Shown here one piece after another: positions 55,701 through 64,000 of a stretch of DNA of 64,000 nt; position 1 is the stretch's first letter, and each line of letters starts with the position of its first letter. The DNA lies in NCBI GenBank assembly GCA_026182355.1, contig JAPFBL010000244.1, positions 186,001 to 250,000 of the forward strand, in the 5' to 3' direction. The position numbers and the translations under genes are program-made. The notes beneath the pieces are model-generated. The model saw nothing but the letters and a program-made list of their open reading frames with translations. It did not search any database and had not been told where the DNA came from. Origin of the DNA: Hermatobates lingyangjiaoensis. Lineage: Eukaryota > Arthropoda > Insecta > Hemiptera > Hermatobatidae.

Positions 55701-58700
55701 AGTGTCTACATTTTTATTGAGTTTGTCTATCTTCAGTGTTTAGACCCTGTGGTTATTGATTGTAACTAAACACTAAAGATAGGCAAACCCAATATAAACA
55801 TACACAATAGGTGCTCAAAACTCAAAAGAGAACATAACAGTATTAACACCCACTGAAGTTAGCTCGTATAAATTCCCAATTATAAACTATGAAATGCAGT
55901 AAAGGAAGGAATGTTGAGAAGGAACAGATCTCCGAGGTATGCAAATTGATCTCTAAACTTCTGAAATAAAGTAAAAAAAAACAGTTATGAATGTGGAAAT
56001 CCATAGTTGCAATACCGGATTTATCAATCAGTACCTTTCTATTGCTAATCATTTATAAATTTAAAATGTAAACATTAACCAAAATTGTATTAGTTAAATT
56101 GTATAGTGATTCATCATTATATCTGCTGATGTCGGGGCGGAGGGACTACCCATCCACGATTTGGCAGTGGTCACCACCATGGGGGAAATAACCTTCTCAA
56201 GTATAAAATAACCTTCTAAAGTATATAATGTGAGTATTTTACTTATGACGACGTCAAGATGATGATTCATCACTATATCTGCTGATGTCGGGGCGGAGGG
56301 ACTACCCATCCACGATTTGGCAGTGGTCACCACCATGGGGGAAATAACCTTCTCAAGTATAAAATAACCTTCTAAAGTATATAATGTGAGTATTTTACTT
56401 ATGACGACGTCAAGATGATGATTCATCACTATATCTGCTGATGTCGGGGCGGAGGGACTACCCATCCACGATTTGGCAGTGGTCACCACCATGGGGGAAA
56501 TAACCTTCTCAAGTATAAAATAACCTTCTAAAGTATATAATGTGAGTATTTTACTTATGACGACGTCAAGATGATGATTCATCACTATATCTGCTGATGT
56601 CGGGGCGGAGGGACTACCCATCCACGATTTGGCAGTGGTCACCACCATGGGGGAAATAACCTTCTCAAGTATAAAATAACCTTCTAAAGTATATAATGTG
56701 AGTATTTTACTTATGACGACGTCAAGATGATGATTCATCACTATATCTGCTGATGTCGGGGCGGAGGGACTACCCATCCACGATTTGGCAGTGGTCACCA
56801 CCATGGGGGAAATAACCTTCTCAAGTATAAAATAACCTTCTAAAGTATATAATGTGAGTATTTTACTTATGACGACGTCAAGATGATGATTCATCACTAT
56901 ATCTGCTGATGTCGGGGCGGAGGGACTACCCATCCACGATTTGGCAGTGGTCACCACCATGGGGGAAATAACCTTCTCAAGTATAAAATAACCTTCTAAA
57001 GTATATAATGTGAGTATTTTACTTATGACGACGTCAAGATGATGATTCATCACTATATCTGCTGATGTCGGGGCGGAGGGACTACCCATCCACGATTTGG
57101 CAGTGGTCACCACCATGGGGGAAATAACCTTCTCAAGTATAAAATAACCTTCTAAAGTATATAATGTGAGTATTTTACTTATGACGACGTCAAGATGATG
57201 ATTCATCACTATATCTGCTGATGTCGGGGCGGAGGGACTACCCATCCACGATTTGGCAGTGGTCACCACCATGGGGAAATAACCTTCTCAAGTATAAAAT
57301 AACCTTCTAAAGTATATAATGTGAGTATTTTACTTATGACGACGTCAAGATGATGATTCATCACTATATCTGCTGATGTCGGGGCGGAGGGACTACCCAT
57401 CCACGATTTGGTTGTGGTCACCACCATAAGAGAAATAACCTTCCCAAGTACATAATGTAAATATTTTTTAAGAATTCACCTTTACTTAATCTTGTATGAT
57501 CTGCAATTTGATTCCATGAATCATTAACTATACAGTCTATAAGGTCTAACGGGATATTAGTTTCACGCTCCGTCCTTCGACGTGAGGAGATCTCTCTCTT
57601 CTAGTCTACTGCTGATGACGAACAACAGTTCGAAATTTGAGAATTCTGTAAGTGTGCTTTTTATTGCTTTTTCTGTATCGTGCTTTGTGTAATTTAAAGG
57701 GATATTAGTAAATAACGAACTTACATCTAATGAAACTAACCGATATCCATCAGGTATTATTTTAGCTTTAATAGAACTTTTAAATTCAAACGAATCTTTT
57801 ATATTATATTTATCTGTGTGGATGTACTGCAAGACAGTGGTTATACATTTTGCTGTACGATGAGTAAGGTTATTTACAATACTAATCACTTGGCGGAGGG
57901 GTTTGTACAAGAACAAAATTAAACGTTTGTTAAGTGACAACTTCACATATAGGAAATTATATAAAAGAAAAAATCTGTCTCTGCAATCAAAAAACAAACT
58001 GATAACTAATTTGTATAAGGATAAAAAATAAATTCAAAAACTAAATCAGAACTAATCATAAAGATAGGACAACTCCTAAGATTGTATGGCACAGTAAAAA
58101 ATGCAAACAGAAAACAAACTGATGCCTTAATGTTCAATCTCACCACCCATTGAAACGTAAAATAAATACCGCATTAGCATTAAAACTCAGAGAATCTAAT
58201 TTATCTTATACAAAGTTAGTTCCGAAAAATATAAATTTTAGTAAAACTTATTTTGAAAGACAATAATGATCAAATATTTTAATTAATAAAAATTTTCGCT
58301 TCACAAAACGAAAGAATATTAAAGCAGACCGATAACCCTGATCACAAGCCTATCCCGGCTTACATTAATCTAACACAATATACCGTCTTTTTTCCAAAAT
58401 AAGACACTGTCTTACTTTATTTTTAGGTAAAAATCCGTGCTAGGGCTTATTCTCGGAGGAGGGCTTCAAGTACATTAAGTAGATTTACATATTTTTGTTT
58501 TTATATTTATTTTTAAACGGAAATTTAAATTTATTCGATTACAGTCACATCATCTTCTGGAACATCGTCATAAATTATCAAAATTTTGAATTCCGTTCTG
58601 ATTTTCCTCCAAATCTATTTCCTGTAGAATCATTGATCTGAATCTCTCATGTCTTGCAATATAGCTGTGGTTAAATTAATACTTCTTGTCTAAGTAGCCT

Positions 58701-61700
58701 CCTTGAAACGAACTTTAGAGGTAAACAAGGAATTTCTTGGAATATTTTTTTCCAAAGAATTTTCTGAAATATTACGACAGTTAGAGATATTTACTACATT
58801 CAACAGCAATTTTTTAACGAATTATATTTTTCACATTATCTTAACTAGGGCCTATTTTCAGTGGAAGGTTTATAGTCCAAAACGTCCTGAAAATCACGCT
58901 AGGACTTATTTTCTGAAAAAGACGGTAGGTTGCTAACGTACATGAAAGGTTATCAGAGTAACTTAGTAAGGTATTCAAAGGATTCAACATAACAATTGCT
59001 TACAAAGTTAAAAAAAAAGTTCTACTTCAGTCTAACTTACCAATTCCTTTAAATTGTGCCCCGCTGAAAAGACTTTTCCCTCGGCAGTTAGAACAATACA
59101 CCTTAGAGAAGGGTTACTGATGTCTTTATTGACTGAGGCTAGCAGAGCGTCGACCATGGCCAACGACAAAGAATTCCTGCAATCAGTCATTAGTTAGATA
59201 AAGTTAAAATCCTAATTGAACAAAGTAAACCATGGGTGCAACATGTCCCAGTCAAAGGGCAAGAGCTATCGCTGTGATGATGGCTTTCAGTAATCACCAG
59301 ACTTACTCAAAATTGAGCGTAGTTCAGTGTTTCCCAACGTGGGACGTACACCCCACAGGGGGAGGGGGGAAATTCGTAAATGGAAAGAATTTCTGATTTA
59401 AAAGAAATTGATTTTCCAACTTGGATGATGCAGGTAGTATTAGTGGGTTTGGCTGATATAACTAATGTCCAATATCAAGAAGAACTTGCGGAATCGCAAA
59501 ATGACGAATCAGTTAAGGCTTTATTTAATATAAAAGGAGCGATAGCATGGCTTTGTCATGAAACCGAGGCCAAATATCCAAATACTACTAAATGTGCAAG
59601 AAAACTTCTACTGCCGTTTCCATCCTCATATCTAGCTGAATGTGGCTTTAGTGTTATACTAATTAAGAAAAGAAATCGTTTGGACATAACGCAACGTCGA
59701 GATTTGAGATTGAAGCTTACAAAGCTGGAACCGAATATAAAATCTCTGTGTACTAAGCATCAAGCCCAAGGATCACATTAAATTAATTTTGAAACTTCTG
59801 TTTTAATTGTTTTTTTTTTAAATTACAGTTTTTTTTATATGTTTGAACTATTTCTTTGTTTTGATAATAATTTCGCCGTAATTTCTTCTAAACTCACAGG
59901 GCATATTACAACATACAGAAATCACATTTTTTACGTTTAAAATTTTGCATGTGTAGGACATAGTGATTTTAAAAATGTAAAAGTGGAGCATGGCCTAAAA
60001 AAGGTTGGTAGTACTGGGTTGGGTTAGTTCAGTGACAACATGGTCACCTCTGGACTGGTAGATCCGGAGTTCCATATCTACTCTGTCCCTCGATTTATTC
60101 AGCCGTTCTTCAGAGAGGACGTTAAGCCCTTTACGATGTCAGGTACTCGTCAAAGAGGATCACAATAAAGAATCAATCTTCATTGTATTGCCAGGGGGGC
60201 AGCACTTTGAGGGGATAAAAATAGAAAAAAATTAAAATCATAAAAAACTAAAAAAATCTGAAATTTTATAACAAAATGAGTTTTTAAGATCGCAATTTTT
60301 TCTATATGTATGTGTATAATACTGTTTTTATAAGGATTTTTGAACTGTAATATTTCCAAATTAAAAATAAATGTATTTTAAACCTGTCAAAACTAAAATA
60401 GTTGCTACGTCACTGAGATGAGCCGAAACAATAATTCTTTTTAAACATTGGTTTAAAAGTTTTTTTGGTCATCTCTGAATTGTTGAGTATCTACACAAAC
60501 TTTCAAGTGGATCCGAATTCGATACAATTAAACTATTGAATAAAAACAAATATTATTCATACTGACAGCTAACTAGTTGTCTATAAAGTTATGCACATAT
60601 TGCTATTATCACAGTCTAGTGCATTAACATTAAAATATTAGTGAGGAAAATTTATCCTCTTCACCACAAGGAATTTATTTTACACGTTTCAAACACTTAG
60701 TTTTCATCAACATGCAATTGATTCATTAATTGTGCAATCTGTTATAATATGGGGAAAAGTATTGTCTCCTTTATTTTGGGTATATGTATGTATACAACAC
60801 GATGCCAGTTATACAGGGTACACCATACAAATAAAAGCGATTTTCCAACATAAAATGACTATTTTACACTTATGTGGGAACGCCTGGCCTACCCTGGACA
60901 TTTTATTAATGTCATATATTTTTTATAGATATGAACTTATTACTTATATAGTTTCACAGAAGGGGTTCTTGAGGATTTTAGTCATAAAAATTCAACTCCT
61001 TTATGCCGACGTTTCGTTAAAACTTGTTTTGGCATTTTCAAGGCTTGTTTTAATAACACCATTTAACAGTCCATGCTTTTTATCTAGCAGCATTTAACAG
61101 ATACGAATAACGGTTAAATAGTGTTTCCTCTAAAACAAGCATTGAAAATGCCAAACAACTTTTGACGAAACATCGGCATACAGGAGTTGAATTTTTATGA
61201 CAAAAATCCTCAAGAACACCTTCTATGAACTTGAAAAATCAGTGGTCAAGACGCTATATCAATCTTATTACTTGTAGTTAACATTTAGTCAGGTAAACAT
61301 GCGTATCTAGAATAATAATACAGAATGTATGAAGCCTCTTTTAACTCATGAGCTAAGCAAGCAGTTATTGCATAGTATCTACTCATGAATAGAGAGGAAA
61401 AGAAACACTACTCCTCCTCATACAAAAAGGATGTAATCAAACAAGGCGTTTTGAACACTGCCAATAAGACCAAGAGTGCCTATACATGTGGAAACAACCA
61501 TTTTATGTAGGACAACCGCTTTTATTTGTATAGCGTAGAGTATTTCAAACTTTTTTCGACGCGGAACCCATTTTGGTTCCAGTAACTTTTGAGGAAACTC
61601 CCAGATTCTAATGATTTCATACAATCACAATATAAATATTTTCATATGACTTTTTAAATAGTATGCATGTTTAAAAACAATTAATAAAGTAATACCATAT

Positions 61701-63524
61701 TACTGCAATGTGTATTTTTCTAATAAAAATTCAAAACTAAAAGATTTTAATTTTCATATTTTCCACGAGTGCATAATACATATAACAGAATTACATGCAA
61801 TTTTAACACAGAGTTTGTTCTGTAATCATTTCTGCCTTTTTAGTTGAGAGTTTGATTCTCATGTTAGCCACAGCATTGAGTCTACTTCAGTATTTGGTTT
61901 CTATGGCAGTTTAAAGGGAAATCCAGTTTCACATAAATAGGTAGTGGGAAATGGCAGCAATGTGTGAAGTGCTACTTTTGCAACAACAGGAAATTTGGGA
62001 ATCAGATAGTTCCAAAAACTGACTAGTGATTCATCCTAAATATGAATAAAATGTTGACCACTTCTACTTATGGCTATATGTAGATATAAATATTATTCGG
62101 TTTCATGATTCACAAGAAATATAAAATAAATTCTTACCCACAAAAAAAAATTTAGAAATATGTTTTTACTAAACGTTTTTCACGGAACACCAGACAGTCC
62201 GTTAAGCAACCCACTTTGGGAACCTCTGGTATAGCGTATTCTCTGTAACTGGCATTGTGTTGAATACACACAGTGTGTTTTCCTCTGATGATGGCCACGC
62301 ATTCAGACAGCTGTACACTAGACCCTCGAATTTCCGCCTAACGAAGACCGAGACAGGTCCGTAAACAGAAAAGGTCGGAGATTGGTAACACTGGTAGCCT
62401 AATGGTAGGTAGGGGAGGCTAAGTGGTTGACAGCATGTCAAGACCTACCACAGTGGTTTCCAAACTTGATGTTGCTACGCCTCCCTTAAAAATATTTAAT
62501 AATCCCCCCCCTCTGAAGATTTCATAAAATAAAAACACAAACATTTTTACTCCTATAAAATTTATTCATACAAACTAAATGGTAAACGATATTTTATTAT
62601 TGTTTTTAATGAGATGGATGTGCTTGTCTATTAGCACAAAGTTTATCAAATCTTGGTGTTTGTGACGATACAGCTACTCGTAGCTCTTTTTCTACAACTA
62701 AACGAGCTCGATATTTGGATTTCATTGCAACCAAGGTAGAAAATCATTTTTTACATAGAAAAATTTAGCAGTAATTTGGAAAATTGTTCACTGTAACTAA
62801 TTTTCGCGGCTCCTTTTGGACTAGTCCGCGCCTCCAAGTTTAGAAAACGCTGACCCACCATATACATAACCTCACTAAAACTTTCTAGAAGGATTAGGTT
62901 ACCTCAATTTCATTTACTTTAGCATACAACACATTTAATTTTAACAAACACTATCATTAATACATAATGAACTTTATATTGAACAAAAAAAATCCTAGTC
63001 TAATTGTTGACGGCAGACCAAGTCGCACGATATGATATATAGCCTACCCTCAACACAGTTTAGTATGGTTTAGACAATTTGAAAAGCATAGAATGAAATC
63101 GGAGTAACGCAGGCATATGAGAAGGGAGGATAGCTAAGCTATTCTCTGCCTCACCTTGCCTTAAACCACAATCATCAAATACAGGTAGATATAGTTAGTT
63201 TATGTTTATTATACATTAAAATACGTAATAATATTGTTTATGCATAATTAAGGTATAGTTTGCTTGGGCCAGTTGATTTTTTTATTCCCCGAGCAACTGA
63301 GAAGAGCCTGTAGGACATTAGAGAAATTCACTAAAAAGGCAACCAAGCATGAAACTGGCATATATATACTTATTTGAAATAATAATTTTACTTGAACAGA
63401 ACCTGGTTCTCGTATCATTTAGATGAATCCTCCTTACACCGTTGTCTTCAGAAACGCTTAGCAGATTATGTGAAAGTCTTTTAGGTTGATGGTAGTTTAT
63501 CTTCAGTAACAGTTTTCTACCAGC
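47406..63524 (-). CDS. ECHDC3: Enoyl-CoA hydratase domain-containing protein 3 (ECHDC3), nearly complete
   Basis: There are six exons: 63524-63403, 59176-59041, 55486-55308, 50737-50574, 49924-49810 and 47514-47406. Together they give 825 nt, or 274 residues plus stop, and every join is in phase. The protein belongs to the crotonase fold family and is predicted mitochondrial by homology. It shows NSLSLAMVDALL, the first oxyanion-hole segment VFSAGHNLKEL, the second GLVAAAGTQLVAQCDLA, then TPGANVGVFCSTPGVA, ARAVPRK and the C-terminal FIEKRKPQWNHK. As in vertebrate ECHDC3, the position after TP is Gly where hydratases carry a catalytic Glu, so ordinary hydratase activity is doubtful. The N-terminal targeting exon lies right of 64000. 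Introns contain PLE, hAT, pogo and mariner insertions and a 156-bp minisatellite. Confidence 0.92.
47622..48737 (+). mobile_element. Family X repeat, most complete copy
   Basis: The left end is 'gagtggcctacactcaacta' and 'tactataagtaa'. The right end is 'acgatcactatactttactt' and 'atagtaaagtaa'. Both ends contain the near-palindrome CTTTACTATAAGTAAA, so they act as short inverted termini. It looks like a non-autonomous DNA element of a superfamily I cannot name. It lies just upstream of the last ECHDC3 exon, inside the intron. Confidence 0.65.
49020..49600. repeat. Diverged inverted repeat with ACGCGT-family motifs
   Basis: Left 'acgtctccgcacaaaaaaa' to 'gttaacatctgaaaaatata'; right 'tatattttttagatgttaac' to 'tgtgtcggagacgt'. 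The ~380-base centre is AT-rich and unassigned. It lies in an ECHDC3 intron. Confidence 0.65.
49064..49096 (-). ncRNA. Hammerhead-like motif, ACGCGT family
   Basis: Minus strand: TTGAAGA, G, GAACAC/GTGTTC, GAA, ACGCGT, T. A decayed mirror image lies at about 49505-49540. Confidence 0.4.
49810..49924 (-). CDS. ECHDC3: ECHDC3 exon (ELGKKMFYQQL)
   Basis: The exon is 115 nt, with acceptor GTTGCAG and donor GA|GTAATG. The translation HEIKTVTDAIIAKSRAVIEL, then GKKMFYQQLNLDLPKAY, matches the vertebrate SLGKATFYKQLPQDLGTAY segment. Confidence 0.92.
50400..50522 (+). mobile_element. Family X repeat, 3' end only
   Basis: The words 'gacacacagacatc', 'ggacctcaaaacatgtaatt' and 'cactatactttgcttatag' match the terminal 120 bp of the copy at 48600-48737. 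Confidence 0.6.
50574..50737 (-). CDS. ECHDC3: ECHDC3 exon (GVFCSTPG / ARAVPRK)
   Basis: The exon is 164 nt, with acceptor GTTGCAG and donor G|GTTGTA. The translation ANVGVFCSTPGVAVARAVP, then RKIAAYMLLTGLPL and EALQHGLVHRVTPD, is strongly ECHDC3-like. The local G+C is far above the surroundings. Confidence 0.93.
50995..51240 (-). mobile_element. Pogo-like element fragment
   Basis: The sequence is nearly identical to 58475-58720, including 'cgattacagtca', 'catcttctggaacatc' and 'caatatagctgtggtt' words. Termini are missing, so it is a truncated copy beside the PLE inverted repeat. Confidence 0.6.
51290..52030 (-). pseudogene. PLE 3' ORF remnant: RT thumb to GIY-YIG endonuclease tail
   Basis: Read on the minus strand: NEEINNIRSIVLSLKYPSSY and IDLALKGAKKNF (the linker after the RT thumb), then the GIY-YIG region, then HIDWTRAKFITYEKSMLLRN, IIESSLIKFNRSNIINISNG and LFKLDTF at the C-terminus. 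Stops and frame changes break it. The last 440 bp are repeated inverted at 52042-52530. Confidence 0.7.
52060..52474 (+). pseudogene. PLE GIY-YIG endonuclease end, inverted second copy
   Basis: The plus-strand translation ESGGIYKIPYKNCHKIYLVK has the GIY-x10-YIG signature (YLV here, so the second half is mutated). It is followed, after stops, by HIDWTGAKFITYEKSMLLRN, IIESSLIKFNRSNIINISNG and LFKLDTFVTRAIASSKRVDS. It is nearly identical to the opposite-strand copy at 51290-51718. Confidence 0.75.
52645..52687 (+). ncRNA. Hammerhead-like motif, AGATCT family, core mutated
   Basis: Same layout, but the core reads CTAACGA and GAA is GAG. Both changes hit invariant catalytic-core positions, so it should be inactive. 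Confidence 0.45.
52790..53477 (-). mobile_element. Mariner element, internally deleted
   Basis: Perfect 26-bp inverted termini start GGTGTGTAAATAAAGTAGTG at 52790 and its inverse ends at 53477. A shortened mariner transposase lies between. The left end abuts a (TA)n tract. The right flank CGTA suggests the true end is a few bases further out. It is inserted in one arm of the PLE inverted repeat at 53487-53780. Confidence 0.88.
52862..53380 (-). pseudogene. Mariner transposase, deletion derivative
   Basis: It keeps the N-terminal helix-turn-helix part (RVLSRAQVFRWFKEFSEGRE, then RSGRPSS and TVRMIGEQLNLNHTSV). It jumps from HHILTNEL directly to HHDNAPCHTA, losing the segment with the first catalytic Asp (about 110 residues compared with the family). 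The second Asp (HHDNAPCHT) and third (YSPDLSPCDFFLFPRLK) are present. The N-terminus is also truncated. It cannot be active but can be mobilised in trans. Confidence 0.88.
53543..53574 (-). ncRNA. Hammerhead-like motif, ACGT family (left arm)
   Basis: Minus strand: CTGAAGA, T, GACATA/TATGTC (six perfect pairs), GAA, ACGT, C. Stem I GCC/GGC. One of the best-formed copies. Confidence 0.55.
53690..53721 (+). ncRNA. Hammerhead-like motif, ACGT family (right arm)
   Basis: Plus-strand twin of the previous motif, with one change in stem II (GTC to GCC). Confidence 0.5.
53858..53897 (-). ncRNA. Hammerhead-like motif, AGATCT family
   Basis: Minus-strand copy with intact CTGACGA, stem II and GAA; the stem III palindrome is degraded. 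Confidence 0.4.
54060..54640 (+). mobile_element. PLE terminal-region copy (decayed motif)
   Basis: Partner of 27225-27830. It ends in 'gcaatgagagtttaatttga' and 'ctgaccgagtcctgag', as the other copy ends in 'aattgaccgaaccccga'. Confidence 0.45.
54791..54823 (-). ncRNA. Hammerhead-like motif, ACATGT family
   Basis: Minus strand: CTGATGA, T, GAATGT/ACATTC (six perfect pairs), GAA, ACATGT, A. Stem I GTC/GAC. Well formed. Confidence 0.55.
55308..55486 (-). CDS. ECHDC3: ECHDC3 exon with second oxyanion-hole segment
   Basis: The exon is 179 nt, with acceptor TGATCAG and donor GG|GTAAGA. The translation VTEEGREVFSKFSALMMSL, then HPVPVVAAVDGLVAAAGTQL and VAQCDLAICTQKSTFSTP, includes the conserved GLxxAAGxQLVAxCD block. 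Confidence 0.93.
55670..55843. repeat. Hairpin-type inverted repeat
   Basis: Arms of about 75 bases: 'ctgttatgttctcgtttgaa' to 'ctatcttcagtgttta' and inverse, with a ~25-base loop. Could be a fold-back MITE. No hammerhead core seen. It lies in an ECHDC3 intron. Confidence 0.65.
56101..57470. repeat. 156-bp minisatellite, about 8.5 near-identical copies
   Basis: The exact period is 156 (for example 'gatgattcat' at 56261 and 56417). Internal copies look identical and only the end copies diverge. The unit includes 'gctgatgtcggggcgg' and 'ggcagtggtcaccaccatgg'. 156 is divisible by 3, so the minus strand stays open for 392 codons. It lies in an ECHDC3 intron. Confidence 0.95.
57680..57900 (-). 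pseudogene. PLE reverse transcriptase fragment (motif A)
   Basis: The minus-strand translation PLRQVISIVNNLTHRTAKCI, then SSIKAKIIPDGYRLVSLDV and SSLFTNIPLN, carries the Penelope RT motif A (LVSLDVxSLFTNIP). The rest of RT is missing. A hammerhead-like segment follows at about 57612. On the right, from about 57895, plus-strand sequence (YKNKIKRLLSDNFTYRKLYK) looks like a PLE N-terminal region, giving a head-to-head junction. Confidence 0.7.
57895..58330 (+). mobile_element. Probable PLE 5' fragment
   Basis: Plus-strand frames show LSDNFTYRKLYKRKNLSLQS, then HPLKRKINTALALKLRESNL and SYTKLVPKNINFSKTYFERQ. These Lys/Asn-rich stretches are of the type found upstream of PLE RT. They are broken by stops. 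Assignment is by context with the adjacent RT fragment. Confidence 0.4.
58381..58927 (+). mobile_element. Pogo-like MITE with intact terminal repeats
   Basis: It begins TACCGTCTTTTTTCCAAAA and ends with the inverse TTTTCTGAAAAAGACGGTA. TA is present at both ends as expected for a Tc1/mariner/pogo target site. The interior is shared with 50995-51240 and 36000-36130. Confidence 0.75.
59041..59176 (-). CDS. ECHDC3: ECHDC3 exon with first oxyanion-hole segment
   Basis: The exon is 136 nt, with acceptor TTGCAG and donor TTG|GTAAGT. The translation NSLSLAMVDALLASV, then CIVLTAEGKVFSAGHNLKEL, carries the crotonase S-x-G-H-(D/N)-L-K-E-L motif, with Asn in place of the usual Asp. Confidence 0.92.
59325..60016 (+). 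mobile_element. hAT element with transposase tail
   Basis: It begins CAGTGTTTCCCAACG and ends with the inverse of CAGTACTACCAACC. It contains the hAT-like open frame at 59380-59781. Target duplications are not clear. A SINE fragment abuts the right end. Confidence 0.65.
59380..59781 (+). pseudogene. hAT-family transposase C-terminal fragment
   Basis: The 133-codon frame ends FPSSYLAECGFSVILIKK, then RNRLDITQRRDLRLKLT and IKSLCTKHQAQGSH. This is the hAT C-terminal region of the type found in ZBED/FAM200-like domesticated proteins (the usual S-Y-L-C-E is S-Y-L-A-E here). Catalytic parts are absent, so it is a remnant. The frame is intact over its length and could be younger than the other copies. 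Confidence 0.7.
60017..60190 (+). mobile_element. Diverged SINE fragment, plus orientation
   Basis: It contains 'ttagttcagtgacaac', 'ggtcacctctggactgg', 'ctcgatttattcagcc', 'gaggacgttaagccc' and 'tacgatgtcaggtactcgt', in the order of the other SINE copies. The B box is degraded and no tail is seen. It directly follows the hAT element end. Confidence 0.7.
60955..61235. repeat. Diverged inverted repeat with decayed ACGT-type motifs
   Basis: The arms share 'ggggttcttgaggatttt', 'cataaaaattcaactcct' and 'atgccgacgtttcg'/'cgaaacatcggcat'. The core CTGANGA has become TTGAAAA in both arms. Confidence 0.6.
61536..62228 (+). mobile_element. Non-autonomous hAT element, copy 2
   Basis: This is the same family as 1107-1896. 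The ends are TAGAGTATTTCAAACTT and the inverse of CAGAGGTTCCCAAAGTG. It is flanked by the exact 8-bp duplication GTATAGCG on both sides, which fixes both borders. It lies in the first ECHDC3 intron of the window. Confidence 0.88.
62451..62852 (-). mobile_element. hAT element with transposase tail
   Basis: The ends are CAGTGGTTTCCAAACTTG and the inverse of CAGCGTTTTCTAAACTTGG. Flanking 8-mers ACCTACCA and ACCCACCA match 7/8. It carries the same transposase tail as the 16.7 kb element. Confidence 0.85.
62606..62745 (-). pseudogene. hAT transposase C-terminal fragment
   Basis: The minus-strand translation MKSKYRARLVVEKELRVAVS, then QTPRFDKLCANRQAHPSH and stop, is nearly the same as the tail at 17051. 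Only about 45 codons remain. Confidence 0.75.
63403..63524 (-). CDS. ECHDC3: ECHDC3 exon (first one in the window)
   Basis: The exon is 122 nt, with a pyrimidine-rich acceptor ending TTTTAG and donor ACCAG|GTTCTG. The translation ends NGVRRIHLNDTRTR, equivalent to DGIRNIVLSNPKKR in vertebrates. It exits two bases into Arg, completed by the exon at 59176. It is entered in phase 0, so at least one upstream exon is outside the window. Confidence 0.85.
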
Positions 63525-64000
63525 CTAAAAAAAAAACCATAACATACAGTTTAGAAAAACTAATGAATCAAACACAAAGTTACTATGTTAAGACTAGAAA
63601 CACTGATTTTTTTACATGTCAAGAATAGCGAACCAAAAAGTATGTATTTTATTTACTATATAATGCCGGGTAGCTGTTATATAAAATATTTATTTGAGCA
63701 AAAAAAAGGCTGTAACAATTTATTCAATATAAATAATATATTGTTGATCAAACACTTAGTTTTCATCAACATGCAATTGATTCATTAATTGTGCAATCTC
63801 TTATAGTATGGGGAAAAGTATTATCTCCTTTATTTGATCCTATATATCCCCTCAAAATAAAGCCTTTGATTTTGAAAGTTGACCAAGGTAATAAACTTGG
63901 GTTATCACAGATAAACTTAACTGGAACCCGAATCATAGATTTAGATAACCTCAACTACAATTTAGTATGTAAACAGCTTTGAATTAACATCAGGACTGAC

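Noticed and set aside
56101..57470. CRISPR or coding repeat protein
   Set aside because: Units are contiguous without spacers and lie in an intron; coding is only an open-frame consequence of a 156-bp period (kept as a finding, not a gene).
57612..57636. GAACAACAG-family motif as an active ribozyme
   Set aside because: Stem III reads ATTT and the cleavage position would be G, which hammerheads do not cut; treated as a decayed copy.

Overview
The window is a gene-poor, AT-rich and very repeat-rich piece of an animal genome, most likely an arthropod. The clues are long introns with GT/AG boundaries, a mitochondrial-clan cytochrome P450, tRNA-derived SINEs whose tails are runs of the arthropod telomere pentamer TTAGG/CCTAA, and a mixture of hAT, pogo, mariner, Helitron, LINE and Penelope-like (PLE) remnants. 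The species cannot be told from the sequence. Coordinates were read by eye, so repeat edges are approximate; exon edges were checked for reading phase.

Three protein-coding genes lie on the minus strand. (1) About 1.0-8.8 kb: the 5' half of a mitochondrial-clan P450 with an unusually long Ser/Thr-rich N-terminal region. Four exons are seen, and the heme-binding end lies left of the window. (2) 17.5-36.7 kb: a phosphatidylethanolamine-binding protein (PEBP/RKIP family) gene. Five coding exons join in phase to exactly 180 codons including the stop. (3) 47.4-63.5 kb: an ECHDC3-type crotonase gene. Six exons join in phase to the stop codon and only the N-terminal targeting part is missing. No functional link between the three is evident.

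The rest is mobile and tandem DNA. Tandem arrays lie at 6.1-7.7, 11.7-12.1, 15.8-16.7 (CT-rich), 28.2-31.0, 32.2-32.7, 33.7-35.1, 37.7-43.1 and 56.1-57.5 kb. The 28 kb and 38-43 kb arrays are the same ~158-bp satellite, with orientation switches. Six hAT elements (several with exact or 7/8 8-bp target duplications), four pogo-like copies, a deleted mariner, a broken LINE with RT and RNase H, a Helitron helicase tail and several PLE pieces were identified.

The most striking signal is a dense field of about thirty short motifs that fit a minimal type I hammerhead ribozyme. Each has a CTGANGA core, one extra base, a stem II that usually opens with G and closes with C, then GAA, a 4-6 nt self-complementary stem III, a base other than G at the cleavage position, and often a short stem I. 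They occur in many sequence families with different stem III palindromes (ATAT, AATT, ACGT, AGCT, AGATCT, ACGCGT, ACATGT, ACCGGT, AGGCCT). Most sit in inverted-repeat pairs beside (TA)n tracts, and some are attached to PLE coding remnants. This agrees with the published observation that metazoan PLEs carry minimal hammerheads expected to work as dimers. The variety and density here, and a non-PLE-looking AGATCT family, deserve testing.
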